DNA from: Sulfuricurvum sp. IAE1 | GTDB taxonomy: Bacteria > Campylobacterota > Campylobacteria > Campylobacterales > Sulfurimonadaceae | DNA: 61,479 nucleotides | Assembly (NCBI RefSeq): GCF_004347735.1 | Contig: NZ_SLTI01000038.1 | Coordinates: 1-61,479 of the forward strand | Direction of reading: 5' to 3' | Shown here: positions 43,780 through 52,906 of the stretch, one piece after another | How the letters are laid out: the number at the start of each line of letters is the position of its first letter | Numbering within the stretch: position 1 is the stretch's first letter | Made by a program: the position numbers and the translations under genes | Notes under the pieces: generated by a model | What the model saw: the letters and a program-made list of their open reading frames with translations, nothing else | The model's database searches: none | What the model was told of the DNA's origin: nothing

Positions 43780-44513
43780 TATCCTACGCCCGAGGCGTTT
43801 TTGATGACGTCGGTGGGGAGTTTCGCCCGCAGGCGCCAGACGAGGGTGCGGACGCTGTTATCGGTTGCCCCTTTGGTATCCCAGACATAGTTGATCGCCT
43901 GCTCGAAATCGACGACGCTTCCAAGCTGGGCGACAAGCAGGCGGATAAACGCGTTCTCTTTTTTGGTCAGTTTGATCTTTTTGTCCTGGTAATAGGTCTC
44001 TCCCAAACCGATATCATGGCGGTAGCCGTCGCCGAATTCGACGATCGGCTTGTCGGAGAGTTTTTTGGCGTAGACCAGTTTTTCGAGTTGTTCACGGTCC
44101 GATTTGAGCTCATCGAGATTGGAATTGCGTTTTTTCTCTTCCTTGAAGCGGTAAATCGCCATCTGGATCGTCGTGTGAAGATTGATCGGATCGAACGGCT
44201 TGACGATGTAACCGTAGGGCTCGGTTTTTTTTGCTTTGCTGAGCATATCGTTGTCCGAATGGGCCGTGAGGTAGATAAAGGGGAGCGGATGTTTGTCCCG
44301 GATGAACTGTGCGAGCTCGATGCCGTCCATCGTTTTTTGCAGACCGATATCGATCAGGGCAATGTCGGGGTTGTAGATTTTGATCTTATTGCGGGCCGTC
44401 ACCGCGTTGTCGGCGGTGGATACGACGTCGTACCCCTGTTTTTCCAGCGACATTTTCAAATTGACCGCAGTCACTTCATCATCTTCGACGACCAGTACCT
44501 TGATTGGGCTCAT
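43764..44513 (-). CDS. Response regulator with winged-helix output
   Basis: 249 residues. Receiver: VLVVEDDEVTAV, the phospho-acceptor Asp in ALIDIGLQ, and Lys in IVKPFDP. A helical linker (150-175) is followed by an OmpR-type winged helix (KLTKKENAFIRLLVAQ, DNSVRTLVWRLRAKL, ASGVGYYLEE). The ATG at 44513 has AGAGGA upstream; the frame is open to 44591 without support. Its end overlaps the hybrid kinase gene tail-to-tail. Confidence 0.9.
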   Translation of the reverse strand: MSPIKVLVVEDDEVTAVNLKMSLEKQGYDVVSTADNAVTARNKIKIYNPDIALIDIGLQKTMDGIELAQFIRDKHPLPFIYLTAHSDNDMLSKAKKTEPYGYIVKPFDPINLHTTIQMAIYRFKEEKKRNSNLDELKSDREQLEKLVYAKKLSDKPIVEFGDGYRHDIGLGETYYQDKKIKLTKKENAFIRLLVAQLGSVVDFEQAINYVWDTKGATDNSVRTLVWRLRAKLPTDVIKNASGVGYYLEE

Positions 44514-44699
44514 ACATCCTCTTTGGAACGATTTACAAAATATTATGATTCTAGCACAGAACCGGTGAAACTCAAAGTATTTCGTGTTCAAAAAACGGAG
44601 TTTTCTCCCCCGCTTTTCGAATAATGTCGCTTTTTTATCCGTTATTCAACCCAAAAGGGGCATAATCGCGATCAACGTAGGACGCACAGGACGATATGA

Positions 44700-46067
44700 A
44701 TGCTTGATTTTGACAAATTTACGAAATATTCCAAGCCGGGCCCCCGGTACACCAGTTACCCTACGGCGCTCGAGTTCAGCGACGCATTCGGTTACGACGC
44801 GTATCTTTCCAAGCTTCACGCGCAGGACTCCTCGCGCCCCCTCTCTTTGTATTTTCACCTTCCTTTTTGCAAGAATGCCTGTTATTTTTGCGGCTGTAAC
44901 GTCGTTTTTACCTCCAAAGAGGACAAAAAAGAGCGCTACATCGATTATCTGATCCGTGAGATGGCGATTCTCGCCGAACACATCGATGTCAATCGTCCGG
45001 TCATCCAGCTCCATTTCGGCGGGGGTACTCCCACTTTTTTCGATGCCGATCAGCTTCAGCGTATCATCGCAGCCATCAAAGGGCATTTCAAAAACTTCAC
45101 GGCCGACGCCGAGATCAGCTGCGAAATCGACCCGCGCCACATCGACGAAGCGCAGATGAAAGTGATGGCGGATGCGGGGTTCAACCGCGTAAGCTTCGGG
45201 ATCCAGGACTTCGATGAGAAAGTCCAGGTGGCGGTTCACCGCGTACAGCCTTACGACATTACCAAAGCGGCGATGGATTTGGCACGCAAATACAAGATGG
45301 TGAGCGTCAACGTCGACCTGATCTACGGATTGCCGTATCAGAGCCTGGAGACGTTTAAAAAGACCCTCGATCTGGCTGTTTCGCTCGATCCGGACCGTTT
45401 TGCCGTGTTCAACTATGCCCATGTGCCGTGGCTCAAAAAGACGATGCGCAAGATTGACGAGACGACGCTGCCGCATCCGAGCGAAAAACTCGCCATCATG
45501 CGTTACACGATCGACCATATGGCAGAGCGCGGCTACAAGATGATCGGGATGGATCATTTCGCCAAACCCGAGGATGAACTTTTCAAAGCGATTGAAAAAG
45601 GGGAGCTTCACCGCAATTTCCAGGGGTATACGACCAAAGGGGGGGCGGACCTGATCGGTATCGGCCTTACCAGCATCGGGGAGGGGGCTGATTATTACGC
45701 CCAGAATTTCAAGGAAATGGAAGCATACGAAGCCGCGATCGATGCGGGACGCCTGCCGCACGAGCGCGGCGTCGCCCTGAACACGGACGACCGTATCCGC
45801 CAATACGTCATCATGGAGCTGATGAGCAATTTCAAACTCGACATTCCCCGTTTTGAAGCGGCGTACGGGGTGAAATTCGCGGAGTATTTCGCCGATGCCC
45901 TCGACGCGCTGAAGCCGTTCGAGGCCGACGGACTGCTTACGATCACCCCGAATGCGATCGAATGCACCCCGACGGGGACGCTGTTAATCCGTAATATCTC
46001 GATGCCTTTCGATGCGTACATGAAACGTCATGCCGCATCTGACAAGGCGTTCAGCAAAACGGTGTAA
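44700..46067 (+). CDS. hemN: Oxygen-independent coproporphyrinogen III oxidase
   Basis: 455 residues, radical-SAM enzyme that decarboxylates coproporphyrinogen III to protoporphyrinogen IX for heme synthesis. The SAM cluster site is FCKNACYFCGCNVV (C-x3-C-x2-C-x-C of HemN), with GGGTPTFF and YGLPYQSLETF further on and a C-terminal HemN domain. Normal length. Two bases upstream of the Fe-S gene, so the following redox genes are in the same operon. Confidence 0.96.
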   Translation: MLDFDKFTKYSKPGPRYTSYPTALEFSDAFGYDAYLSKLHAQDSSRPLSLYFHLPFCKNACYFCGCNVVFTSKEDKKERYIDYLIREMAILAEHIDVNRPVIQLHFGGGTPTFFDADQLQRIIAAIKGHFKNFTADAEISCEIDPRHIDEAQMKVMADAGFNRVSFGIQDFDEKVQVAVHRVQPYDITKAAMDLARKYKMVSVNVDLIYGLPYQSLETFKKTLDLAVSLDPDRFAVFNYAHVPWLKKTMRKIDETTLPHPSEKLAIMRYTIDHMAERGYKMIGMDHFAKPEDELFKAIEKGELHRNFQGYTTKGGADLIGIGLTSIGEGADYYAQNFKEMEAYEAAIDAGRLPHERGVALNTDDRIRQYVIMELMSNFKLDIPRFEAAYGVKFAEYFADALDALKPFEADGLLTITPNAIECTPTGTLLIRNISMPFDAYMKRHAASDKAFSKTV

Positions 46068-46069
46068 CC

Positions 46070-47350
46070 ATGACGCAGCAGGGCGAACTTTTCAATTTTA
46101 CGGCGACATCGGACGCGTGCATCAAATGCGGGAAATGTATCCCCGTCTGTACGATCCACAACGTCAATGCCGACGAAGTCACTTCTCCGCGCGGGTTTAT
46201 CGACCTTTTGGGCGCATACGAACGTGGTCACCTCGAACTCGACCGAAACGCCAAGGAGATTTTCGAAAGCTGTTTCCTGTGTACCAACTGCACCGACGTT
46301 TGTCCCAAGGCGTTGCCGACCGATATGGTGATCGAACAGGTACGGGCCGATATTGCCGACCGCTACGGAATCGCATGGTTCAAACGGGCGTTTTTCCTTC
46401 TCCTGCGTCACCGGAAACTGATGGATGTGATGTTCAAACTCGGATACGTATTTCAGACCTGCGGCTTCAAGATCAAAGAACAGACGCAGTCGATGACCCC
46501 GCGTTTTTCACTCCCCATCATCAAAAAAGACCGTCTGCTTCCGTCGATGGGGAAAACGTCGTTTCTGAACAGTTATCCCGAAGAGATCGACCACGGCGGG
46601 AAGCGTAGGGTCGCTATTTTCATCGGGTGTCTCGGGAACTACAGTTACACCGAAATCGGCAAAGGGCTTGTTGACATTCTCGAAGCGCTGGGGATCGATG
46701 CCTTTATCCCAAAAAAACAGCTGTGCTGCGGCGCACCGGCCTATTTTACGGGGGATTTCGCCACTGTCGACCACAATGCAAAGAAAAACATCGAGTATTT
46801 CGAGTCGTTCATCGACGAGGTCGAAGCTATCATCATCCCCGAGGCGACGTGCAGCGCGATGATCAAGATCGATTACGACCACTATTTCCACGACCAGCCC
46901 GAGTGGCGGGAGAGAGCCAACAAACTCAAAAACAAGGTTTTCATGGCCACCGAGTGGCTGGAACAGAAAACCGAGCTCAAAGCGCTTTTGGCCTCCAAGG
47001 GGCGCAGCGATCTGGTGGTCACTTACCATGACCCCTGCCACGCGCGAAAAATGCAGGGGGTTTATAAAGAACCCCGCGCGCTCGTCGGCCAGAATTATAC
47101 GATCACCGAAATGAGCGATCCTAATGCCTGCTGCGGTTTCGGTGGGGTTACGATGCAGACCGAGAAGTTTCATTACGCGCAGGCCGCCGGAAAACCCAAA
47201 GCGGCCATGATCGGTAAAAGCGGGGCACAGATTGTCACCGCCGAGTGCAGCGCCTGCCGTATGCAGATCAACAATTCGCTTCACGAAGCCTCCGTTGACG
47301 TCATTTTCAAAAATCCGATCGAACTGATCGCCGAAGCGCTTCGACAATGA
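46070..47350 (+). CDS. CCG-domain (Fe-S)-binding protein, GlpC/GlcF-like
   Basis: 426 residues. Two [4Fe-4S] ferredoxin sites at the N-terminus (CIKCGKCIPVC and CFLCTNCTDVCP), then two Cys-rich CCG domains (IGCLGNYS with CCGAPAYF, and DPCHARKM with CCGFGGVTM). This is the architecture of GlpC, GlcF and LutA subunits that pass electrons from a dehydrogenase to quinone or a heterodisulfide. No flavin subunit lies beside it, so the substrate is unknown. Between hemN and HugZ-like genes. Confidence 0.85.
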   Translation: MTQQGELFNFTATSDACIKCGKCIPVCTIHNVNADEVTSPRGFIDLLGAYERGHLELDRNAKEIFESCFLCTNCTDVCPKALPTDMVIEQVRADIADRYGIAWFKRAFFLLLRHRKLMDVMFKLGYVFQTCGFKIKEQTQSMTPRFSLPIIKKDRLLPSMGKTSFLNSYPEEIDHGGKRRVAIFIGCLGNYSYTEIGKGLVDILEALGIDAFIPKKQLCCGAPAYFTGDFATVDHNAKKNIEYFESFIDEVEAIIIPEATCSAMIKIDYDHYFHDQPEWRERANKLKNKVFMATEWLEQKTELKALLASKGRSDLVVTYHDPCHARKMQGVYKEPRALVGQNYTITEMSDPNACCGFGGVTMQTEKFHYAQAAGKPKAAMIGKSGAQIVTAECSACRMQINNSLHEASVDVIFKNPIELIAEALRQ

Positions 47351-47838
47351 CGACGGTCGAGGTCGAAGCGTTCCTGGAAATGTTTCAAACCCTCAATATC
47401 GCTTCATTGACCCCCGATGGCCTGCCGCACGCAAGTACGGCACCGTACGTACGGATGGGGAGCGATTTTTATATCCTCATCAGTACCGTGGCCCAGCACG
47501 GACGCAATCTTCTAGCCAATCCCGACGTTTCGCTGCTGTTTGCCGAAGACGAATCGCAATGCACCCAACCCTTTGCCCGCAAGCGGGTGACGATAGAAGC
47601 CAAAGCTTCGGAAACCGTCCGCACCGATCCGATGTACGCTGCAATAATCGAGCGGTTCAAAGCTCATTTTGACCCGGAACTCGTTGCCTCGTTGACGCAG
47701 ATGGGAGATTTTCACCTTTTCAGACTTTCCCCTTCGGGCGGGAGCGTCGTGATGGGATTTGGCAAAGCGTACCGGCTGAACGAAAAGCTTGAAGTGCTTA
47801 CCCAAATCATCGGGCAGCACCGGAAGGAAAAACAGTGA
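47347..47838 (+). CDS. HugZ/PNPOx-like split-barrel protein
   Basis: 163 residues of the pyridoxamine-phosphate-oxidase-like fold: TLNIASLTPDGLPHASTAPYV, FYILISTVAQHGRNLLANP, SLLFAED. This subgroup includes HugZ-type heme-binding or heme-degrading proteins; its place after hemN suits a heme link. Overlaps the Fe-S gene and the next flavin gene by four bases each, so the genes are translationally coupled. Confidence 0.72.
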   Translation: MTTVEVEAFLEMFQTLNIASLTPDGLPHASTAPYVRMGSDFYILISTVAQHGRNLLANPDVSLLFAEDESQCTQPFARKRVTIEAKASETVRTDPMYAAIIERFKAHFDPELVASLTQMGDFHLFRLSPSGGSVVMGFGKAYRLNEKLEVLTQIIGQHRKEKQ

Positions 47839-48410
47839 TAATCGATCCGACAGAACTCAAACCCGATACCGTCTACAAAATGATGAGCAATACGATCTTC
47901 CCCCGTCCGATCGCATGGATTTCGACAGCGGGGGAAGGGGGTACCAACCTCGCCCCCTACAGCTACTTTATCCCCGTCTCTACAGTGCCTCCGTGTGTCA
48001 TGGTCTCTTTTGGACGGCATGAAAACGGCGGGCTTAAAGATACAATCCGCAACATCCTCGATACCCAAAAGGCGACGATATCCCTTGCGCACGATGTCCA
48101 TGCCTCTCCCATTGAAGCGAGTTCCGAACCGCTTCCTTACGGTGTCAGCGAAAGCGAAAACTGCGGCATCGACATGCAAACGGTACTGGAAGCCTATCCT
48201 CCGATGGTCGCGGATGCACAGGCGGCATTGTTGTGTTCGTTGCATCAGGTTACCGAACTCAAAGAGAGCCTGATGACCATCGCTTTTTTGAAAATCGAGC
48301 ATTTTTACTATGCAGAAGGGGTTGTGGACGAGCGCTACAACGTGCATCTGCACAACATCGGGCGTGTGGGTCGCGATTACCTCGTCGGCGCAAAACGGAT
48401 CAAGGTGTAA
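47835..48410 (+). CDS. Flavin reductase-like FMN-binding protein
   Basis: 191 residues with the flavin-reductase split-barrel motif FPRPIAWISTAG, NLAPYSYFIPVS and the C-terminal GRVGRDYLVG. Binds FMN; partner unknown. Such proteins pair with oxygenases or reduce metals. Tightly coupled to the HugZ-like gene, and lgt starts one base after its stop. Confidence 0.82.
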   Translation: MIIDPTELKPDTVYKMMSNTIFPRPIAWISTAGEGGTNLAPYSYFIPVSTVPPCVMVSFGRHENGGLKDTIRNILDTQKATISLAHDVHASPIEASSEPLPYGVSESENCGIDMQTVLEAYPPMVADAQAALLCSLHQVTELKESLMTIAFLKIEHFYYAEGVVDERYNVHLHNIGRVGRDYLVGAKRIKV

Positions 48411-48411
48411 C

Positions 48412-49236
48412 ATGGAAGTCTGGAATCATATATACGAGCATTTTAACCCCGTAGCATTCAACATCTTCTCGATCCCCGTCCACTGGTACGGGCTGATGTA
48501 TGTCGCGGCACTCTTTACGGCGTTCGCGGTCGCCAAATGGATTATCGTCAAAGACAACATTGCCATTACCAAAGAACAGCTCGACGACTTTTTTTCGTGG
48601 GAGGTTTTCGGGGTGATCCTCGGGGCGCGACTGGGGTACGTTTTTTTCTACGACCCGAATGCATGGTATTACCTGACGCACCCGTGGCAGATTTTCAACC
48701 CGTTTATGGACGGGCAGTATGTCGGCATCCGGGGGATGAGCTACCACGGCGCGGTGATCGGGTTCCTGATTGCCTCGTATCTTTTCGTCCGTCGCAGCGG
48801 AATCCCTTTCGGACGGCTTATGGACGTTGTGGCCGTAGCGGTGCCTCTTGGGTATGTTTTCGGACGGATCGGCAATTTCCTCAACCAGGAACTGATCGGC
48901 CGTGCGACCGACGTGCCGTGGGGAATTTACGTCTATGATACTCTCCGCCACCCTTCCCAGCTCTACGAAGCGTTCGTCGAAGGGATCGTGGTTTTCGCGG
49001 TCGTCTATCTCTACCGAAAACGCAAGGCTTTCGAGGGGGAATTAATCCTTTTGTACGGGTTCAGTTACGGAGTCGGCCGCGGGCTGGTCGAATTTTTCCG
49101 CGCTCCCGACCCGCAGATCGGTTACCTGGCAGGGCAATGGCTGACACTGGGAATGGTACTGAGCTTTGCGATGGCGGGAGTCGCGGCACTTATCTGGATC
49201 TTTGTACGACGCAACATTGCGGCTCTCAAGCGTTAG
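48412..49236 (+). CDS. lgt: Prolipoprotein diacylglyceryl transferase
   Basis: 274 residues, seven membrane helices. It attaches diacylglycerol to the lipobox Cys of prelipoproteins in the inner membrane. The Lgt signature GRIGNFLNQELIGR is present, with HWYGLMYV near the start and RHPSQLYEAFVEG later. The frame is open to 48310 inside the upstream gene; the ATG at 48412 gives the normal Lgt N-terminus. Confidence 0.97.
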   Translation: MEVWNHIYEHFNPVAFNIFSIPVHWYGLMYVAALFTAFAVAKWIIVKDNIAITKEQLDDFFSWEVFGVILGARLGYVFFYDPNAWYYLTHPWQIFNPFMDGQYVGIRGMSYHGAVIGFLIASYLFVRRSGIPFGRLMDVVAVAVPLGYVFGRIGNFLNQELIGRATDVPWGIYVYDTLRHPSQLYEAFVEGIVVFAVVYLYRKRKAFEGELILLYGFSYGVGRGLVEFFRAPDPQIGYLAGQWLTLGMVLSFAMAGVAALIWIFVRRNIAALKR

Positions 49237-49248
49237 GGGAGTACATTT

Positions 49249-50526
49249 TTGGCTTTTGATATCTCGGATCTCAAAGAGCACAATTCGGAGTTGCTGAATC
49301 TGCTGACCCGGAATCTCCCCGATATGCTTTGGGTCAAAGAGGTGAACGGCAATTATCTTTATGCCAACCAGGCAATTTGCGACGGCCTTCTCATGGCCAA
49401 AGACACGGACGAACCGATCGGAAAGAACGATATCTTTTTTGCCCGCAGGGAAAGAGAATCGCATCCTGAAAACCCCGAATGGCACACATTCGGAGAATTA
49501 TGTTTCAATTCCGATCTTGTCGTCATCGAGAATAATAAACCGATGAAGTTCGAAGAGTTCGGCAACGTCAAGGGCAAAATGCTCTATTTGGAAGTCTACA
49601 AAGCCCCTTTTTACGACAAAGAGGGAAATATCATCGGCACTGTCGGAGCGGGCCGGGACATTACTCGTTTAAAAGAGATTCAGCTTCACCTCGAAGAGAG
49701 TCTAAATACCCTTAACGCTCAAAGAAAGCAGCTTGAATCGTTCAATGTCGAGCTTGAAAAACGGGTGCAAGAAGAGATGGAAAAACGTCAGAAACAAGAA
49801 CGCCTGCTGCTCCATCAATCCCGGCAGGCAGCAATGAGAGAATTGCTCGAATCGATCGCCCATCAGTGGCGCCAGCCGCTTAATATCGTCGGATTGGCGA
49901 CGGTGAATCTTGAAACGTATTACCGTATGGGGGTTTTGAGCGACGAGGATTTTCACGACAAGATGCGGATCATCAGCTCCAATATCGCCTATATGTCCCA
50001 TACGATTGACGATTTCCGAAAATTTCTTCATCCGGAGAGAGAGACGATCGTTTTCCATCCGCAAAAAAGTGTCGAAGACGTTTTGCACATCTTGAATGCG
50101 CAGCTCGAAAGCAGCAAAATAGCCTGCACGGTGGAGACGGAATGTCTCTCCAGCTTTTACGGCGTCGAGAATGAATTCAAACAGGTGGTGATGATTCTCC
50201 TGAACAACGCCATCGATGCGGTAGGATTGCAGATCCGGGAAAGAAAAATCGCACAAGGACGAATAACGGTCACGTTCCGTTGCGATCAACGTTACGGCAG
50301 GGTCGAAATATGCGATAACGGCGGCGGGATCGAGGAAAATATCCTCGAACATATTTTCGACCCTTATTTTACGACGAAACACGAGTCATACGGAACGGGA
50401 CTCGGATTGTATTTGGCCAAAAATATCATCGAATCGAGGATGAAAGGGACACTGGGGGTAAAAACCGGCAAATCCGGCAGCTGCTTTACGATAACCGTTC
50501 CGATAGTCGAGGATAACGCCCGTTGA
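49249..50526 (+). CDS. PAS-domain histidine kinase
   Basis: 425 residues, cytoplasmic. PAS domain (NLPDMLWVKEVNGNYLYANQ to GRDITRLKEIQ), coiled coil 140-200, H-box LLESIAHQWRQPLNIVG, then ATPase boxes NNAIDAVG, DNGGGI and GTGLGLYLAKNI. The HQWRQPL H-box is the common form in Campylobacterota. TTG start with AGGGG upstream. No response regulator adjacent on this strand. Confidence 0.9.
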   Translation: MAFDISDLKEHNSELLNLLTRNLPDMLWVKEVNGNYLYANQAICDGLLMAKDTDEPIGKNDIFFARRERESHPENPEWHTFGELCFNSDLVVIENNKPMKFEEFGNVKGKMLYLEVYKAPFYDKEGNIIGTVGAGRDITRLKEIQLHLEESLNTLNAQRKQLESFNVELEKRVQEEMEKRQKQERLLLHQSRQAAMRELLESIAHQWRQPLNIVGLATVNLETYYRMGVLSDEDFHDKMRIISSNIAYMSHTIDDFRKFLHPERETIVFHPQKSVEDVLHILNAQLESSKIACTVETECLSSFYGVENEFKQVVMILLNNAIDAVGLQIRERKIAQGRITVTFRCDQRYGRVEICDNGGGIEENILEHIFDPYFTTKHESYGTGLGLYLAKNIIESRMKGTLGVKTGKSGSCFTITVPIVEDNAR

Positions 50527-50530
50527 CTTC

Positions 50531-51763
50531 TTAAACGCGGTCACCTGAAAAATGGGAATCGAAAAGGATGCAGAAACGGTGTATTCCCTCCTCGTACCGG
50601 TACGAGAGTTTGAACCGGTGCATTTCACACACCGACTGCGCGATGTAGAGCCCCAGCCCCAATCCCCCGTCTCCCCTTTCGGTCACGAATGCCTGTAAGG
50701 CTTCTTCTACGGGACGCTTCAGCGGCTCTCCCGCATTTTTGACGCAGATGCGTGAACCGTCGCACACGATTTCGATCGGGTAGTCGGTCGCATGGCGGTA
50801 GGCGTTGTCGATTAGATTCTGCAGCGCGCTTGTGAAGAGGGCTTCATCAACCAAGAGATCACGGTCGCATCCATGCAAAAGGATGTTCGCAGGATCGAGC
50901 ATCAGGTTTTCCGCCGCGGTTTTGATGACCGATTCTAGCGAGACGTTTGTTTTGTGCAGTGCGAACGCATGCATTTTTTCGATTTGCGCCATCTGGTTGA
51001 TCAGACGTTCAAGGCGGTCGAAAAGTTTCCCCAGCAGATTGCGGTTAGGGCTCGGTTCTTCAAGCTCAACGATGAGTTTACCTTTGGTGATCGGGGTTTT
51101 GAGCTCATGCATCATGTTGCGCAGGAACAATTCGCGCGATTTTTTTAGTTTCGTCTGCTTCTCCAGCGCATCGTTAAAGGCGTTGGAGATGAGGGCGATC
51201 TCGTCTTTGCCTTTGCTTGTGGTATTGACCGTCTCTTTTCCCTCGCCGTAAAGGCGGATCTGTTCGTAGAGGCGTTTGAGCGGTCTAAGGTTGCTCCACA
51301 GCAACAGGTACATGCTCACCAGCCCCCCCAGCAACGCTACGAACAAGAACCAGACAAAATAGTAGGTTTTTCCTTCCGCCGTATCGCGGTAAAACATCGT
51401 GCAGTGCCCCTGGTCGAGTTCGTAGATAACTCCGGCGTCATCCTTGTAAATCGTGACCCGTACGTTTCGCATGCGAAGCTTTTCTTGCATGGGAAGTGGA
51501 AGTTTGAGCGCTTCGCAACGGGGTGTTTTCCCGGCGATAACCTTGAATCCGGCTGCGGAGAGTTCCGCATTCGTATCGGCACAGCTTCGCCCCTGCGTTT
51601 CATCGACGATACGGGAAAGTTCCATCGAACGGTGGGCAAGAAGATGGAATTTCTGGCGTTCCTGCTCTCCGAGAGCCGAGAGAAACAGCAGTATCAGAAC
51701 GACCAGTGCAAGGAAAAAAAAGGCATGCAGTTTGAAAAAAACCGAATGGCGGCGGGAAATCAT
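50531..51763 (-). CDS. Membrane sensor histidine kinase, ArsS/CpxA-like
   Basis: 410 residues. Two membrane helices (FFKLHAFFFLALVVLILLF and FVWFLFVALLGGLVSMYLLL) flank a periplasmic domain with two Cys. HAMP, H-box RNMMHELKTPITKGKL, and ATPase with NLIDNAYRHA and GGLGLGLYIAQSV follow. The ATG at 51763 overlaps the response regulator by four bases; upstream sequence in frame is shadow. With the regulator and the CpxP/Spy-like gene it looks like an envelope-stress or metal-stress system. Confidence 0.9.
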   Translation of the reverse strand: MISRRHSVFFKLHAFFFLALVVLILLFLSALGEQERQKFHLLAHRSMELSRIVDETQGRSCADTNAELSAAGFKVIAGKTPRCEALKLPLPMQEKLRMRNVRVTIYKDDAGVIYELDQGHCTMFYRDTAEGKTYYFVWFLFVALLGGLVSMYLLLWSNLRPLKRLYEQIRLYGEGKETVNTTSKGKDEIALISNAFNDALEKQTKLKKSRELFLRNMMHELKTPITKGKLIVELEEPSPNRNLLGKLFDRLERLINQMAQIEKMHAFALHKTNVSLESVIKTAAENLMLDPANILLHGCDRDLLVDEALFTSALQNLIDNAYRHATDYPIEIVCDGSRICVKNAGEPLKRPVEEALQAFVTERGDGGLGLGLYIAQSVCEMHRFKLSYRYEEGIHRFCILFDSHFSGDRV

Positions 51764-52422
51764 AGGGTGAACTGATAGCCCATCCCGCGGACGGAACGGA
51801 TAAGGGTGGGATGTTTGGGATTGGCCTCGATCTTTTGGCGGATGCGGCTGATAAGGACATCGATGCTCCGCTCCGAGCTTTCCCATCCGATCGATTCGAC
51901 GTTGTTGGCGATGAAATCGCGTGAGACGATCTGACGGCGATGCTTGATCAAAAGGGCCAAGAGTTCGAATTCGGCGCGGGTGAGGGGAAGGAGCTCCCCG
52001 TCTTTGTAGATACCGTTTTCGTCAACGCGGAACGTATCGCTGCTCGCCTGTATCGTTTTGCCGCCGACGCGGCGAAGCAGGCTCTGAATCCGCGCGACAA
52101 GCTCTCTGGGCTCGTAGGGCTTGGGGAGATAGTCGTCCGCCCCCAGTTCGAGGGCGATGACTTTGTCTCCCAAATCACTCCGGGCCGATGAGATAATGAT
52201 GGGGATGTCGCTCCGTTCCCTGAGCGATTTGCATACCTCCAGCCCGTCAATATCGGGGAGGGTGAGATCGAGCAGTACGAGATCGTACGATTCGATCCCC
52301 AGAGACGCCAGCGCGGCGCGGGGATGTTCGTAGGCGATCACCTCCATCTGATAACGGCTCAAATACTGGGTCAGAAGATCCGAGATTTCGATGTCGTCTT
52401 CGATCAGGAGGATTTTAATCAT
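51760..52422 (-). CDS. OmpR-family response regulator
   Basis: 220 residues. Receiver with LIEDDIEISDLL, phospho-acceptor Asp in VLLDLTLPDIDG, and Lys in YLPKPYEPREL; winged helix with PLTRAEFELLALL, RSIDVLISRIRQKI and SVRGMGYQFTL. Partner of the kinase that overlaps its 3' end. Six bases downstream of the CpxP/Spy-like gene, whose expression it may control. Confidence 0.94.
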   Translation of the reverse strand: MIKILLIEDDIEISDLLTQYLSRYQMEVIAYEHPRAALASLGIESYDLVLLDLTLPDIDGLEVCKSLRERSDIPIIISSARSDLGDKVIALELGADDYLPKPYEPRELVARIQSLLRRVGGKTIQASSDTFRVDENGIYKDGELLPLTRAEFELLALLIKHRRQIVSRDFIANNVESIGWESSERSIDVLISRIRQKIEANPKHPTLIRSVRGMGYQFTL

Positions 52423-52428
52423 GCCGTT

Positions 52429-52821
52429 TTACTGGTTGTCGCAGTTTTTGCAGCCCATGCCGCCCATTTTGCCTTGAGGCATGTTCATGCCTTGCATACC
52501 GCCGCATTTTTGACCTTTGAGTTTGCGCATGTACTCGATTTTACCGCGCTGCTCGGGAGTGAGGACGGAGAGCATTTTTTCGTGCTGTTTATTGTGGAAC
52601 GCCTGCGCTTCTTCGCGCAATTTGATGATCTGTTCTTTTTGTTTGTCACTCAGATCAAGCGCTTCAAGAGCTCTTGGAAGCTGTTTCGTATCGCACTGGC
52701 ATTTTTCCATCATGCCCCCTTTACACATACCTCCGCCTATCATTCCCTGTCCCATGCCCATAGGACATGCCATCAATGCGGTTGCTCCGAGGATCAGTGC
52801 CGCGCCAAGAATCTTTTTCAT
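52429..52821 (-). CDS. Small CpxP/Spy-like exported protein rich in Met and Cys
   Basis: 130 residues. Signal MKKILGAALILGATALMAC with an LMAC lipobox, so it may be a lipoprotein. The two LTxxQ-type motifs of the CpxP/Spy family are LSDKQKEQI and LTPEQRGKI. Met/Cys/Gly stretches at both ends (GMGQGMIGGGMCKGGMMEK, GCKNCDNQ) suggest soft-metal binding, such as copper. Likely the periplasmic sensor or chaperone partner of the two-component system encoded just downstream. Start at 52821 gives the signal peptide; the frame extends to 52890. Confidence 0.75.
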   Translation of the reverse strand: MKKILGAALILGATALMACPMGMGQGMIGGGMCKGGMMEKCQCDTKQLPRALEALDLSDKQKEQIIKLREEAQAFHNKQHEKMLSVLTPEQRGKIEYMRKLKGQKCGGMQGMNMPQGKMGGMGCKNCDNQ

Positions 52822-52906
52822 GATTGTACTCCGTTTGTTTGATTGTTCATACACCGACATCATAGGAAAATTGATCCAACGCTCCGTCAATCCAATGTTA
52901 ACAGGA

